A stretch of 64,000 bases of DNA, from the NCBI RefSeq assembly GCF_042649125.1, contig NZ_JBHRYQ010000001.1, positions 2,914,001 to 2,978,000 of the forward strand, given 5' to 3'. Below the pieces are notes generated by a model. That model was given only the letters and a program-made list of their open reading frames with translations, made no database searches and was not told where the DNA came from. The DNA comes from Leadbetterella lacunae (GTDB lineage: Bacteria > Bacteroidota > Bacteroidia > Cytophagales > Spirosomataceae). The position numbers and the translations under genes were made by a program. Shown piece after piece: positions 1 through 8,247 of the stretch. How positions within the stretch are numbered: the stretch's first letter is position 1; every line of letters begins with the position of its first letter.

Positions 1-1551
1 GAAGAATATGGTGGCTTTGGAATGAATTTTAACACTTCTATGCTAGTAGCTGAAGTATTAGGTGCTGGACACTCATTTTCAGTAGCACAAAGTGCTCATA
101 CAGGAATTGGTACCCTTCCTATTCTATACTACGGAAACGAAGAACAAAAACAAAAATACTTGCCCAATCTAGCTTCAGGAGCTTGGAAAGCAGCCTATTG
201 CTTAACTGAGCCAGATTCGGGTTCAGATGCAAACGGAGGTAAAACCAAAGCGGTTTTAACTGAAGACGGAAAGTACTATAAAATCACTGGACAAAAAATG
301 TGGATCACTAACGGTGGTTTCGCAGAGATTTTCATTGTTTTTGCTAAAATCGACGACGATAAAAACCTTACGGCTTTTATAGTTGAAAAAGATTTCGGCG
401 GAATTACAATGAATGAGCCTGAGCACAAACTTGGGATCAAAGGCTCTGATACGCGTCAAGTGTTTTTTAACGACTGTATGGTTCCAGTTGAAAATCTACT
501 TTCTACTAGAGAAAATGGTTTCAAAATAGCAGTAAATATTCTTAACATAGGCCGTATCAAACTTGGTATTGCAGCAGTTGGTGGTTCAAAAGGTGTTTTA
601 AATCACGCTATTAACTACGCAAACGAAAGAAAGCAATTTGGAATATCAATTGGTAGATTTGGAGCTATCAAGCACAAGTTGGCTGAAATGGCAACCAAAA
701 TATGGGTTTGTGAAACAGCATGTTACAGAGCCGGACAAAATATCGACGATTTAATAGACACCTTCAAAGAAGAAGGAATGAACGATGCAGAAGCAAAACT
801 TAAAGCATTGGAACAATATGCTATAGAGTGTGCTATCATGAAAGTTCACGGATCAGAAACTTTAGATTTAGTTACAGATGAAGGGCTACAAATCTATGGT
901 GGAATGGGTTATTCGGCAGATGCTCCTATGGAAAGAGCCTACAGAGACTCAAGAATCAATAGAATATTTGAAGGAACAAACGAGATAAACCGTATGCTTA
1001 TCCTTGACATGTATCTGAAAAGAGCCATGAAAGGAGAGTTAGACCTTATGGGACCTGCTACTGCAGTTGGAAAAGAAATAATGTCTATTCCAGATTTCAG
1101 TAGTCCTGACGAAGACGAAGTTTTCGGAGCTGAAAAGAAAGTGCTTAAAAACCTTAAAAAGGCAGCCTTAATGATCGCAGGTTCTGCAGTACAGAAATTC
1201 ATGATGAAGCTATCACATGAGCAAGAAATACTAATGAACGTAGCTGATATGATTACCGAAATCTATGTAGCTGAATCAGCACTATTGAGAGTGGAAAAGC
1301 TAATCGGAATGAAAGGAGATGAAGCAGTAAGCTTACAAAAAGACATGGCTATGGTTAACTTGCAAAATGCCGTGTTAACGTGTCAATCAGCAGGTAGAGA
1401 AGCCATACAAGCTTACGCCGAAGGCGATGAACTAAGGGTAATGCTAATGGGTCTAAAGAGATTTACGAAAATAGAACCTATGAACACAAAAGACGCAAGA
1501 AGAAGAATAGCTGACGCAATGTTGTCAGAGAATAAATATATATTCAATTAA
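1..1551 (+). CDS. Acyl-CoA dehydrogenase, 5'-truncated by the window edge
   Basis: The reading frame is open from base 1 (E-E-Y-G-G-F-G-M...), so the ATG at 22 is internal and roughly 80 residues lie outside the window. FAD-dependent acyl-CoA dehydrogenases catalyse the first step of fatty-acid beta-oxidation. Seen: the family flavin/substrate motif TEPDSGSD (about nt 205-228), YGGMGYSADAP, and FEGTNEINR near nt 967-993, which contains the catalytic-base Glu region. The long C-terminal helical extension after that motif (about 180 residues) is typical of the 590-600 residue Bacteroidota VLCAD-like form. A terminator follows. Family sure; chain-length preference unknown. Confidence 0.93.
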   Translation, partial: EEYGGFGMNFNTSMLVAEVLGAGHSFSVAQSAHTGIGTLPILYYGNEEQKQKYLPNLASGAWKAAYCLTEPDSGSDANGGKTKAVLTEDGKYYKITGQKMWITNGGFAEIFIVFAKIDDDKNLTAFIVEKDFGGITMNEPEHKLGIKGSDTRQVFFNDCMVPVENLLSTRENGFKIAVNILNIGRIKLGIAAVGGSKGVLNHAINYANERKQFGISIGRFGAIKHKLAEMATKIWVCETACYRAGQNIDDLIDTFKEEGMNDAEAKLKALEQYAIECAIMKVHGSETLDLVTDEGLQIYGGMGYSADAPMERAYRDSRINRIFEGTNEINRMLILDMYLKRAMKGELDLMGPATAVGKEIMSIPDFSSPDEDEVFGAEKKVLKNLKKAALMIAGSAVQKFMMKLSHEQEILMNVADMITEIYVAESALLRVEKLIGMKGDEAVSLQKDMAMVNLQNAVLTCQSAGREAIQAYAEGDELRVMLMGLKRFTKIEPMNTKDARRRIADAMLSENKYIFN

Positions 1552-1586
1552 GAATTTGGCTTAGAATCAACAATTAAAAACCAACA

Positions 1587-1618
1587 AACCGGCTTTAAAC
1601 TTTTAGAGTCGGTTTTTT
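1587..1618 (+). terminator. Rho-independent terminator after the acyl-CoA dehydrogenase gene
   Basis: An 8-bp stem (AACCGGCT pairing with AGTCGGTT, one G-T pair) encloses a 12-nt loop and is followed by a T-rich tract. It separates this gene from the convergent fmt gene, which ends at 1624. Confidence 0.7.
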
Positions 1619-1623
1619 ATTTT

Positions 1624-2565
1624 TTATTCAAACCGATAGCCTCTCAAAAACTCCTCTACTCCCATTCTCTTTTTGCCTTCTAACTGCAACTCTAAAATTG
1701 ACAAACAGCCATCTCCAGTTTTAGCAATTAACGCTTTTTTGCCATCACTAAACATTTTTAGGCTTTCATCTGCAAAATCATATTCCTTAAAATCTTCAGT
1801 TATTTCAGCTTCTGCACATTTTGCTGTTTTAAAAATCTTTAATTGCTTATTTCCCATCAAAGTCCAAGCTGATGGATACGGACTTAGTCCCCTGATAAAA
1901 TCAAATATTGTAGAAGCACTTTGTGTCCAATCTATTTTACAAGTTTCTTTAAATATTTTCGGAGCCGCTTTTAAATCCGAAGAGAAGTCTTGAGGTGTTT
2001 GGGTATAGTTACCTTCTTTTATAGCATTTACTGTTTTTAATAATGCTATCCCTCCGATTTCCATCATCCTATCGTGCAGACTTCCAGCATCTTCGGATTC
2101 GCCAATTTCTATTTCTTCTTTAAAGATAATTTGACCCGTATCTATTTCTTTTTCAATAAAAAAAGTAGTGACGCCTGTTTTTTGTTCACCATTTATAATC
2201 GCCCAGTTTATGGGTGCTGCACCTCTATATTGTGGCAATAGTGATCCATGCAAGTTAATAGTTCCAAGGCGTGGCATAGCCCAAACTACCTCCGGAAGCA
2301 TTCTAAAAGCTACCACAACTTGCAGGTCTGCATTAAAGCTTTTGAGTTCTTCAATAAAGGCCCCATTCTTTAATTTCTCTGGCTGTAGAACTGGAATATC
2401 ATGAGCCACAGCATACTTTTTCACTGCAGACTCACTCATCTTTTGCCCTCTTCCCACCGGCTTATCGGGGGCCGTAATAACAGCAACTACCTCAATTCCG
2501 CCCTTTACCAAATGGTCTAAACTTGCCACAGCAAAGTCGGGCGTACCCATAAATACTACACGCAT
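1624..2565 (-). CDS. fmt: Methionyl-tRNA formyltransferase
   Basis: Formylates the amino group of Met on initiator tRNA using 10-formyl-tetrahydrofolate. The 313-residue length is normal for Fmt. Seen: N-terminal MRVVFMGTPDFA start of the Rossmann-like formyltransferase domain, the catalytic NLHGSLLPQYRGAAP segment at residues 104-118 (Asn104, His106), and a C-terminal OB-like domain from about residue 205. It begins 9 bp after the DUF4293 gene stop, so the two are probably co-transcribed with the cupin gene from the promoter near 3640. The peptide deformylase that removes the formyl group is encoded at 31.1 kb. Confidence 0.97.
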   Translation of the reverse strand: MRVVFMGTPDFAVASLDHLVKGGIEVVAVITAPDKPVGRGQKMSESAVKKYAVAHDIPVLQPEKLKNGAFIEELKSFNADLQVVVAFRMLPEVVWAMPRLGTINLHGSLLPQYRGAAPINWAIINGEQKTGVTTFFIEKEIDTGQIIFKEEIEIGESEDAGSLHDRMMEIGGIALLKTVNAIKEGNYTQTPQDFSSDLKAAPKIFKETCKIDWTQSASTIFDFIRGLSPYPSAWTLMGNKQLKIFKTAKCAEAEITEDFKEYDFADESLKMFSDGKKALIAKTGDGCLSILELQLEGKKRMGVEEFLRGYRFE

Positions 2566-2574
2566 ATTTTTTGA

Positions 2575-3048
2575 TTAACGCATTCTATCTGCGTCTTTAA
2601 CTAACTTTTCGTCTCTTTTTATAAATCTGTTTGCTATCCAGTTACATGCAAGTGCTATAAAAGCGGCCCACATACCGTAGCTGTACGCACCCTGATTACT
2701 CGGGTCACCGATCACTAATGCGTCTTTTTGGATATGCCAAACTGTAGCAGCTAATGCTACACCAATCAAAAGCGAATTAAGAGCAACCAAAAGCATTTGT
2801 CTTAATCTATTTTTGTATTGAAAAATAGTAAATATAGACAATCCAAAAGCCAAAACTCCCAATACTGCAATATAGTAAAGCGGCTTATCATACATAGCAA
2901 GTTGACCTTTCGCATGAAAAACATGGTAAGGGTTAACTACAACATTTTCATTTGGCCCCAGTTCTTTCACAAACGAGTTTGTTCCCAAAAACACCACCAT
3001 AGCTATAGCAGCTACCAATAAAAATAAAGATTGAATTCTCTGTAACAT
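2575..3048 (-). CDS. DUF4293 family four-helix membrane protein
   Basis: A 157-residue inner-membrane protein with four predicted transmembrane helices (about residues 5-24, 58-80, 86-107 and 122-142) and a lysine/arginine-rich tail. The opening MLQRIQSLFLLVAA and overall layout match the Bacteroidota-specific DUF4293 family, whose function is unknown. It sits 44 bp downstream of the cupin gene and 9 bp upstream of fmt, consistent with one transcript. The call rests on recognition of the family pattern; no function can be assigned. Confidence 0.82.
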   Translation of the reverse strand: MLQRIQSLFLLVAAIAMVVFLGTNSFVKELGPNENVVVNPYHVFHAKGQLAMYDKPLYYIAVLGVLAFGLSIFTIFQYKNRLRQMLLVALNSLLIGVALAATVWHIQKDALVIGDPSNQGAYSYGMWAAFIALACNWIANRFIKRDEKLVKDADRMR

Positions 3049-3092
3049 ATTTCAATTATTAATAAAGCACAAATTTAATATAATGAATTTAA

Positions 3093-3614
3093 TTATTGCT
3101 TCGCAGGGTAAGTATTATGCGTTAGTGCAGTAATTATTTCAGCATGTTGGGGATAAATAGCGATTAATTCTTCTCTATTTGCCATTTCAAAATCTTCAAA
3201 ATCAAACCCCGGAGCCACCGTACACCCCATTAAACTATAGGTGGAATCAGTGGCAGGTTTACTTGCAAACCAACAATTAGAAAGCACTACTACTTGAAAA
3301 CTATCGTCAGCATCATAATTATTTCCAAGTCTATAAACGGTTAGCTTTCCATCTAAATCAATACAAAAAACCTCCAAAGTTTGCCCCGCATAAAAATGCC
3401 AAAGTTCATCAGATTTAATCTTATGGAAAACAGAAATATCACCTTGTTCTAACAAAAAATATATTGCAGTTGAAATTGACCTATCAACACCGAACCGTGC
3501 GGGAAGGCTATCTTTTGAAATAACTTCACTTGCCTTATATGTTTCTTTATAAAAACCACCTTCGGGATGAGGCAGTAAATCGAGTTTCAATTTCCAATAA
3601 TCAGCCGTTTGCAT
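3093..3614 (-). CDS. Cupin protein of the DUF985 family
   Basis: A 173-residue single-domain cupin. Seen: the DUF985 hallmark LPHPEGGFYKETY near residues 14-26, HKIKSDELWHFYAG near 62-75 (potential metal-binding His and Glu), and the C-terminal pattern MGCTVAPGFDFEDFEMANRE. The family has a double-stranded beta-helix fold, but its physiological substrate is not firmly established; sugar epimerase-like cupins are the nearest described relatives. First gene of a probable cupin-DUF4293-fmt transcript starting from the -7 box at 3637-3644. Confidence 0.88.
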   Translation of the reverse strand: MQTADYWKLKLDLLPHPEGGFYKETYKASEVISKDSLPARFGVDRSISTAIYFLLEQGDISVFHKIKSDELWHFYAGQTLEVFCIDLDGKLTVYRLGNNYDADDSFQVVVLSNCWFASKPATDSTYSLMGCTVAPGFDFEDFEMANREELIAIYPQHAEIITALTHNTYPAKQ

Positions 3615-3636
3615 TTTATTATATTTAATTTATTCA

Positions 3637-3644
3637 CAAAATTA
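3637..3644 (-). promoter_or_regulatory. Putative -7 box for the cupin-DUF4293-fmt transcript
   Basis: Read on the minus strand this is TAATTTTG, an exact match to the Bacteroidota -7 consensus TAnnTTTG, 22 bp upstream of the cupin ATG. No clear TTG element lies at the expected upstream distance. It lies back to back with the plus-strand box at 3648-3655. Confidence 0.45.
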
Positions 3645-3647
3645 ATG

Positions 3648-3655
3648 TAATTTTG
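3648..3655 (+). promoter_or_regulatory. Putative -7 box for the gldG-like gene
   Basis: TAATTTTG, an exact match to TAnnTTTG, lies 21 bp upstream of the ATG at 3677. A good -33 element is not obvious. Confidence 0.45.
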
Positions 3656-3676
3656 GGCTTAATTTGAATGTAATTC

Positions 3677-5329
3677 ATGCCCAATAATTTAAAAAAGAAT
3701 TTTTCTATAACACTCTTGGTATTAGCTGTAAATCTAATATCTGTATATTTTTTTTTCAGAATTGATTTAACCCAAGACAAGAAATATTCATTATCTGAAG
3801 CCACCGAAAATATGCTTCAAAACTTAAGCGGTCCTGTGCAGGTTAATGTCTACTTAGATGGCGATGATCTACCCGGTGGATTTGAAAGATTAAAAAAAGC
3901 GATAGAAGAAACTTTAGTAGAATTCAAAATAGAAGGAGGAAAAAACCTCAACTATCAATTTATAAATCCGTACGCTCAAAGTACCGAGGAGAAAAGAAAT
4001 GCTTTGTTCAAAGAATTAATTGACAAAGGCATGCAACCAACCAATATTTACGAGAATGTGGGAGGTAAAAAATCTGAGAACCTAATCTTTCCATATGCCA
4101 CTGTCAGTTACGAAGACAAGGAAAAAGTCGTGCTCTTATTAAAATCAAACCAAGCCGCAGATGCCCAAACAAAGCTAAATCAAGCCTACGAAAATGTAGA
4201 GTATACTTTAGCATCAACTATAAAGAAACTAACCAACACCGAAAAAAAGAAAATTGGTTTACTTACAGAATTCACTAGTTTAAAACCCATAAACTTTGCA
4301 GGACTAATAACAAGTCTCCAAGAAAACTACGATTTGTTTATTATCAATGCAACCCAATCACCCACTTTTGAAGGCCTAGACGCACTGATTTTACCGAAAC
4401 CAGACAGAACTATAGACGATAGCACAAAATTCAAAATAGACCAATATATAATGTCTGGAGGTAAGGCATTATTTTTTGTTGATGGTTTAAATGTGGATAC
4501 AATGGGCTTAGAAGGTTCTTTTGCCAAACCTTTAGACATAAACATGGATGACATGTTTTTTAAATATGGTTTAAGAATCAACAAAAACATAATAAAAGAT
4601 GGCTTAAATGCTGCTGTAATACCCCTGGTAGTTGGAAATATGGGAGATAGGCCAAACATTCAACCGGTTCCATTTAGGTATTTCCCTTTAATCAATAACT
4701 TTGGGGATAGTCCAATCACAAAAAATCTCGACATGGTTTATGCCAAGTTTTCGGCGGACATAGATGTAGTTAATAAAAATGATGGCTTAGTAAAAACTCC
4801 ATTATTAAAAACTTCAGAATATACAAAGGTTTTAAATGCTCCCGCCCTTATCACTTATAACGAAGCAAGGTCAGATACAGATCAGGCAGAATACAACAAA
4901 GGGGTAAAAACTATAGCATACTTAGTTTCTGGAGAGTTTAGCTCATTGTTTGCAAATAGCTTTTCGAGTTCTGGTATATTGAAAAAATCGCCACAAACTC
5001 AAATAATGGTGTGCTCAGACGGGGATATTATAGTAAACGAGGTAGATAAAAAATCAGGAAATCCATTTCCACTTGGGTTTGATAAGCTAAGCCAACATCA
5101 ATTCGGAAATCAAGACTTCGTGATGAATACGATAGATTATATGCTCAACGAAAATGGCCTGATAGCTTCTAAAAACAAAAGTGTAGAGATAAGACCTTTA
5201 GACAAACTAAAAACACGTGACGAGCGAAATAAATGGCAATTGATAAATACTATATTACCTTTAAGCTTGCTAGCATTAATCGGTTTTGTGAGGTTTTATA
5301 TAATTAGAAAAAAATATAGTTTAAAATAA
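3677..5329 (+). CDS. gldG: GldG-like gliding-motility ABC transporter auxiliary protein
   Basis: A 550-residue protein with one N-terminal membrane helix (about residues 8-28), a large periplasmic region and a C-terminal helix (about 523-541), the layout of GldG/ABC-type auxiliary proteins. The opening (FFRIDLTQDKKYSLSEAT) and VNVYLDGDDLPGGFERLKKAI match the GldG family. GldG is proposed to work with GldF (permease) and GldA (ATPase); mutants in Flavobacterium fail to glide. Here gldF is not next door: the upstream gene is divergent and unrelated. Many non-gliding Bacteroidota also carry GldG-type genes, so gliding cannot be inferred. Confidence 0.88.
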   Translation: MPNNLKKNFSITLLVLAVNLISVYFFFRIDLTQDKKYSLSEATENMLQNLSGPVQVNVYLDGDDLPGGFERLKKAIEETLVEFKIEGGKNLNYQFINPYAQSTEEKRNALFKELIDKGMQPTNIYENVGGKKSENLIFPYATVSYEDKEKVVLLLKSNQAADAQTKLNQAYENVEYTLASTIKKLTNTEKKKIGLLTEFTSLKPINFAGLITSLQENYDLFIINATQSPTFEGLDALILPKPDRTIDDSTKFKIDQYIMSGGKALFFVDGLNVDTMGLEGSFAKPLDINMDDMFFKYGLRINKNIIKDGLNAAVIPLVVGNMGDRPNIQPVPFRYFPLINNFGDSPITKNLDMVYAKFSADIDVVNKNDGLVKTPLLKTSEYTKVLNAPALITYNEARSDTDQAEYNKGVKTIAYLVSGEFSSLFANSFSSSGILKKSPQTQIMVCSDGDIIVNEVDKKSGNPFPLGFDKLSQHQFGNQDFVMNTIDYMLNENGLIASKNKSVEIRPLDKLKTRDERNKWQLINTILPLSLLALIGFVRFYIIRKKYSLK

Positions 5330-5334
5330 ACAAA

Positions 5335-5357
5335 AGGCGGCTAAAAGCCACCTCTTG
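5335..5357 (+). terminator. Weak hairpin terminator after gldG
   Basis: AGGCGGCT pairs with AGCCACCT with one C-A mismatch around a 3-nt loop, followed by CTTGTATTT. The T tract is poor, so this is a tentative terminator between convergent genes. Confidence 0.4.
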
Positions 5358-5374
5358 TATTTCCTAAACCTAAA

Positions 5375-5752
5375 CTATAAAATAATCTTCTTGTCCAATT
5401 GGACAGTTTTGCCTTTTTTAACTTCAATTTCCTTAATGTAACTTTCATTTTTAGTAGAAAATTCCATTTGATACTTGCCATTTTCTAATGCTTCAAGATC
5501 AATTTCCATTCCTACTTTCTTATCTCTTTTGCCAAAGTATTGATTTAAAACAACATCACCGTTGACATTTTTGATTTTAAGGCATAAAACCTCACGAGAT
5601 TTTTTTTCAACAAATACCTTTAAAAGGTTAGAGTTTTTGACATTATACATTCCTACTTCAAAAGAAGTTGGCTGTTTAGTGGCTATCTCAGTAGCAAATG
5701 ATAATGAAACTGATAAACATACAAGAACGATTGACTTAAATAACTTTTTCAT
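5375..5752 (-). CDS. Small exported hypothetical protein, DUF3244-like
   Basis: A 125-residue protein with a clear signal peptide (residues 1 to about 20, hydrophobic core followed by SFA). The mature part alternates hydrophobic and charged strands, contains NVNGDVVLNQYFGKR and a beta-turn GKYQMEFS, and ends in a short beta-strand. This resembles the small Ig-like DUF3244 / T9SS-substrate-like beta-sandwich proteins of Bacteroidota, but the match is by general shape only. It stands alone, convergent with the gldG-like gene. Function unknown. Confidence 0.7.
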   Translation of the reverse strand: MKKLFKSIVLVCLSVSLSFATEIATKQPTSFEVGMYNVKNSNLLKVFVEKKSREVLCLKIKNVNGDVVLNQYFGKRDKKVGMEIDLEALENGKYQMEFSTKNESYIKEIEVKKGKTVQLDKKIIL

Positions 5753-5984
5753 AACTGTAATTAATTTTAATGTAATAGCTTTATTTATGATTCAAAATTA
5801 AAGTATTATGCATTACAAGGTATTAGCTTATACATAAAAGGAAACCATAATACATGAATGGCTAAAAAAATATTTAAAGGAACTACGAAAAATAACAGGC
5901 CTGAAATCTGGAGTAGTTGAGCAAAAGATGCTCTTAAGGTCAATTTAGTTGCTTCATAAATGTTAAAAAAGTAAAAAAAAACAT

Positions 5985-6020
5985 AAAAAAAAGGATAAAC
6001 ATTTTATGCCTATCCTTTTT
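5985..6020 (-). terminator. Terminator downstream of nusG
   Basis: On the minus strand AAAAAGGATA pairs with TATCCTTTTT around a 13-nt loop and runs into a T-rich stretch. It lies about 20 bp after the nusG stop and ends the secE-nusG transcript, where other Bacteroidota continue into rplK. Confidence 0.75.
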
Positions 6021-6040
6021 AAAACTCTTATTTAAAAATA

Positions 6041-6592
6041 TTATTGTTTTTCAACTTGTAAATAACCCAGTTCAACTGGAGTTGATCTACCAAATATCTT
6101 AACACTAACACTCAATTTCTTTTTATCGTCATAAACCTCTTCAATATTACCTTCAAAACCATTGAAAGGCCCGTCGATAACTTTCACAGATTCACCTTGT
6201 ACAAATGATACACCTGAATCGATTGACTCTTCTTGGTTTTCAACTTGTATACCTAAAATTCTATTTACTTCAGATTGTCTTAAAGGCTCAGGTTCGATAG
6301 AAGCTCCACCGTTTTTACCCAAAAAACCAATAACACCCGGAATACTTTTAATTAAGTGAAGAACCTCACCATTGTTAAGGTTAGCATTAACCAAAATATA
6401 ACCAGGGAAAAAATTCTTTTCTCTTACCGTTTTCTTACCATTTTTTACGGTAACAATCTTTTCAGAGGGAATTAATATCTCAGGGATAAAATCCGTCAAT
6501 TTTCTTCTACTAGCTTCATTTTCGATATAGTTTTTTATCTTTTTCTCTTGTTGAGAAACAGCTCTTACTACATACCAGTTAAATTCACTCAT
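6041..6592 (-). CDS. nusG: Transcription termination/antitermination factor NusG
   Basis: A 183-residue NusG. Seen: N-terminal NGN domain beginning NWYVVRAVSQQEKKIKNYIE, the FFPGYILVNANL strand near residues 60-73, and a C-terminal KOW motif (VKVIDGPFNGFEGNIEEV, about residues 134-151). NusG binds RNA polymerase, suppresses pausing and links it to Rho or the ribosome. It follows secE by 15 bp, the normal order. Unusually, rplK does not follow: a terminator and an unrelated exported protein gene come next. Confidence 0.97.
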   Translation of the reverse strand: MSEFNWYVVRAVSQQEKKIKNYIENEASRRKLTDFIPEILIPSEKIVTVKNGKKTVREKNFFPGYILVNANLNNGEVLHLIKSIPGVIGFLGKNGGASIEPEPLRQSEVNRILGIQVENQEESIDSGVSFVQGESVKVIDGPFNGFEGNIEEVYDDKKKLSVSVKIFGRSTPVELGYLQVEKQ

Positions 6593-6607
6593 AATTTTAC
6601 TTAAAAC

Positions 6608-6799
6608 TTATATGGATTGATATAACAGCCTTAAGGCATTATCAATAATAAAATCCATACCACCTACTACCAATGCAAATATGATAGACGCTATCAATAC
6701 TAGCGTGGCACTAGATTGTAATTCACTCATTTTTGGCCAAGTAACTTCGTGCATTACCTCGTGCCAAGAATCTTTAAAAAACTGAACTACTTTATTCAT
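6608..6799 (-). CDS. secE: Preprotein translocase subunit SecE
   Basis: A 63-residue single-spanning SecE. Seen: an amphipathic N-terminal helix (VVQFFKDSWHEVMHEVTWPK), the conserved VTWPK motif, and one transmembrane helix (about residues 33-55). SecE clamps SecY in the Sec translocon. The short single-helix form is normal outside enterobacteria. Located between tRNA-Trp and nusG, 15 bp upstream of nusG, and presumably co-transcribed with it. Confidence 0.96.
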   Translation of the reverse strand: MNKVVQFFKDSWHEVMHEVTWPKMSELQSSATLVLIASIIFALVVGGMDFIIDNALRLLYQSI

Positions 6800-6849
6800 T
6801 ATACATTAATTGTTTTTCCGAAACACCAAAATGCGTTTCTTTAATTTTG

Positions 6850-6920
6850 CACAGGTACTAGGACTCGAACCCAGACCGACGGTTTTGGAGACCGTAGTTC
6901 TACCTTTAAACTATACCTGT
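6850..6920 (-). tRNA. tRNA-Trp (anticodon CCA)
   Basis: A 71-nt cloverleaf on the minus strand: acceptor ACAGGTA pairs with TACCTGT, anticodon stem ACGGT/ACCGT encloses loop CTCCAAA with anticodon CCA, and the T-loop GTTCGAGTC is present. The discriminator base is G, as expected for Trp. The 3' CCA is not encoded (CAA follows). It sits directly upstream of secE, the usual Bacteroidota position. Confidence 0.96.
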
Positions 6921-6973
6921 ATATGTACTTATTCGGGCTGCAAATTTAGTCTTTTTTTTCTTTCTAACAACGT

Positions 6974-8185
6974 TTACTTTAAATTTTCTTTTTTAATTGT
7001 TCGAATTGTTAAAAATAAACTAATAACTGACAGTATACTCCCTACAAAAAAAGGTGCTCCTGGAAAATACAATACCGCATTTTCTTTGGTAAATACTCGA
7101 AACAAACCTAGCATTAAGGGTTGGCCAATAATAGCTGCCACACTCATTAGACTAGTTAATGCACCCTGAAGCTCTCCCTGCTCATTACTATTTACTTGAC
7201 TTGAGATAATCCCTTGAAAGGCAGGATTGGCAATACCACCCAAGGCAAAGGGAACCATAATGGCATACATCATCCAGGAGGAACTAGCAAAAGCAAATGC
7301 TAATAAACCAATAGAATTAATTGCAAGTCCAAAAAACAATGCCTTTTCTTTACCAAATTTAGGGATAATGACCCTTATTAAACCGCCTTGAACAATCGCC
7401 ACCATCAAACCAACAAAACCCAAAGATAAACCTATCTCCATCTCCGACCAACCAAATTTTTCAATAGTGTAGAATGACCACGTACCTTGAGTGGCATATC
7501 CAGACACATATACCAAAAACAACGATGCCACAAGTGTTAGTATAAACGGATACTTCTTAAGATTCATTAAACTACCAATAGGATTTGCTCTTTTGAAGTC
7601 AAACTTCCTTCTATTCTCAGGCTTTAATGATTCAGGAAGAATAAAGTAGCCATACAACCAGTTAATCAGAGATAACCCAGCAGAAACCCAAAAAGGCACC
7701 CTACTACCAAACTCGCCTAATATACCACCCAAAGATGGCCCAATGATAAATCCAAGTCCAAATGCGGCTCCTATCATACCAAAGCTTTGAGCTCTTTTTT
7801 CGGGCTCAGTTATATCTGCTATATAAGCACTAGCTGTAGAGAAACTTGCACCAGTGATACCGGAAATCAACCTTCCCGCAAAAAGCCAACCTACTGTAGG
7901 AGCCAAAGCAAGCAAAATATAATCAATACCGAAACCAAAAAGTGAGAATAGCAAAACGGGTCTTCTTCCATACTGATCACTTAAACCACCAATAATAGGT
8001 GAAAAAATAAACTGCATGAACGAATAAATGAAGACAAGAATCAATGCATACGAGGAAGCCTGACTAACATCACCGCCGGTAAGCTCTTGAATGAGCGAAG
8101 GAATAATAGGTATGATGATACCAATACCAATAACATCAATCAGTACGGTTATTAGTATAAAAACGATTGCGTTTTTTTTCTGCAT
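6974..8185 (-). CDS. MFS drug exporter of the TCR/Tet type
   Basis: A 403-residue 12-helix major facilitator. Seen: the helix-2/3 loop motif GGLSDQYGRRPVLL (motif A), GRLISGITGASFSTASAYIADIT, and the antiporter motif C GFIIGPSLGGILGE, together typical of the TetA/TCR family of proton-driven drug exporters. The true substrate is unknown. It lies between tuf and tRNA-Trp, which are normally adjacent; the tuf terminator (8197-8226) is immediately upstream, so it probably needs its own promoter. This looks like an insertion into a conserved block. Family call firm, tetracycline specificity not supported. Confidence 0.9.
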   Translation of the reverse strand: MQKKNAIVFILITVLIDVIGIGIIIPIIPSLIQELTGGDVSQASSYALILVFIYSFMQFIFSPIIGGLSDQYGRRPVLLFSLFGFGIDYILLALAPTVGWLFAGRLISGITGASFSTASAYIADITEPEKRAQSFGMIGAAFGLGFIIGPSLGGILGEFGSRVPFWVSAGLSLINWLYGYFILPESLKPENRRKFDFKRANPIGSLMNLKKYPFILTLVASLFLVYVSGYATQGTWSFYTIEKFGWSEMEIGLSLGFVGLMVAIVQGGLIRVIIPKFGKEKALFFGLAINSIGLLAFAFASSSWMMYAIMVPFALGGIANPAFQGIISSQVNSNEQGELQGALTSLMSVAAIIGQPLMLGLFRVFTKENAVLYFPGAPFFVGSILSVISLFLTIRTIKKENLK

Positions 8186-8196
8186 TTGAATATAAA

Positions 8197-8226
8197 CAAA
8201 AAAAGCACTCCGTAAAGGAGTGCTTT
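8197..8226 (-). terminator. Terminator downstream of tuf
   Basis: A perfect 10-bp stem (AAAGCACTCC with GGAGTGCTTT) around a 5-nt loop, followed on the minus strand by a T run. It separates tuf from the MFS gene. Confidence 0.88.
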
Positions 8227-8247
8227 AATATATAATAAGAATAATTA

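Noticed and set aside
6974..8185. MFS gene as a tetracycline-resistance determinant
   Set aside because: Motifs place it in the TCR/Tet-like MFS group, but specificity cannot be inferred from the sequence read here.
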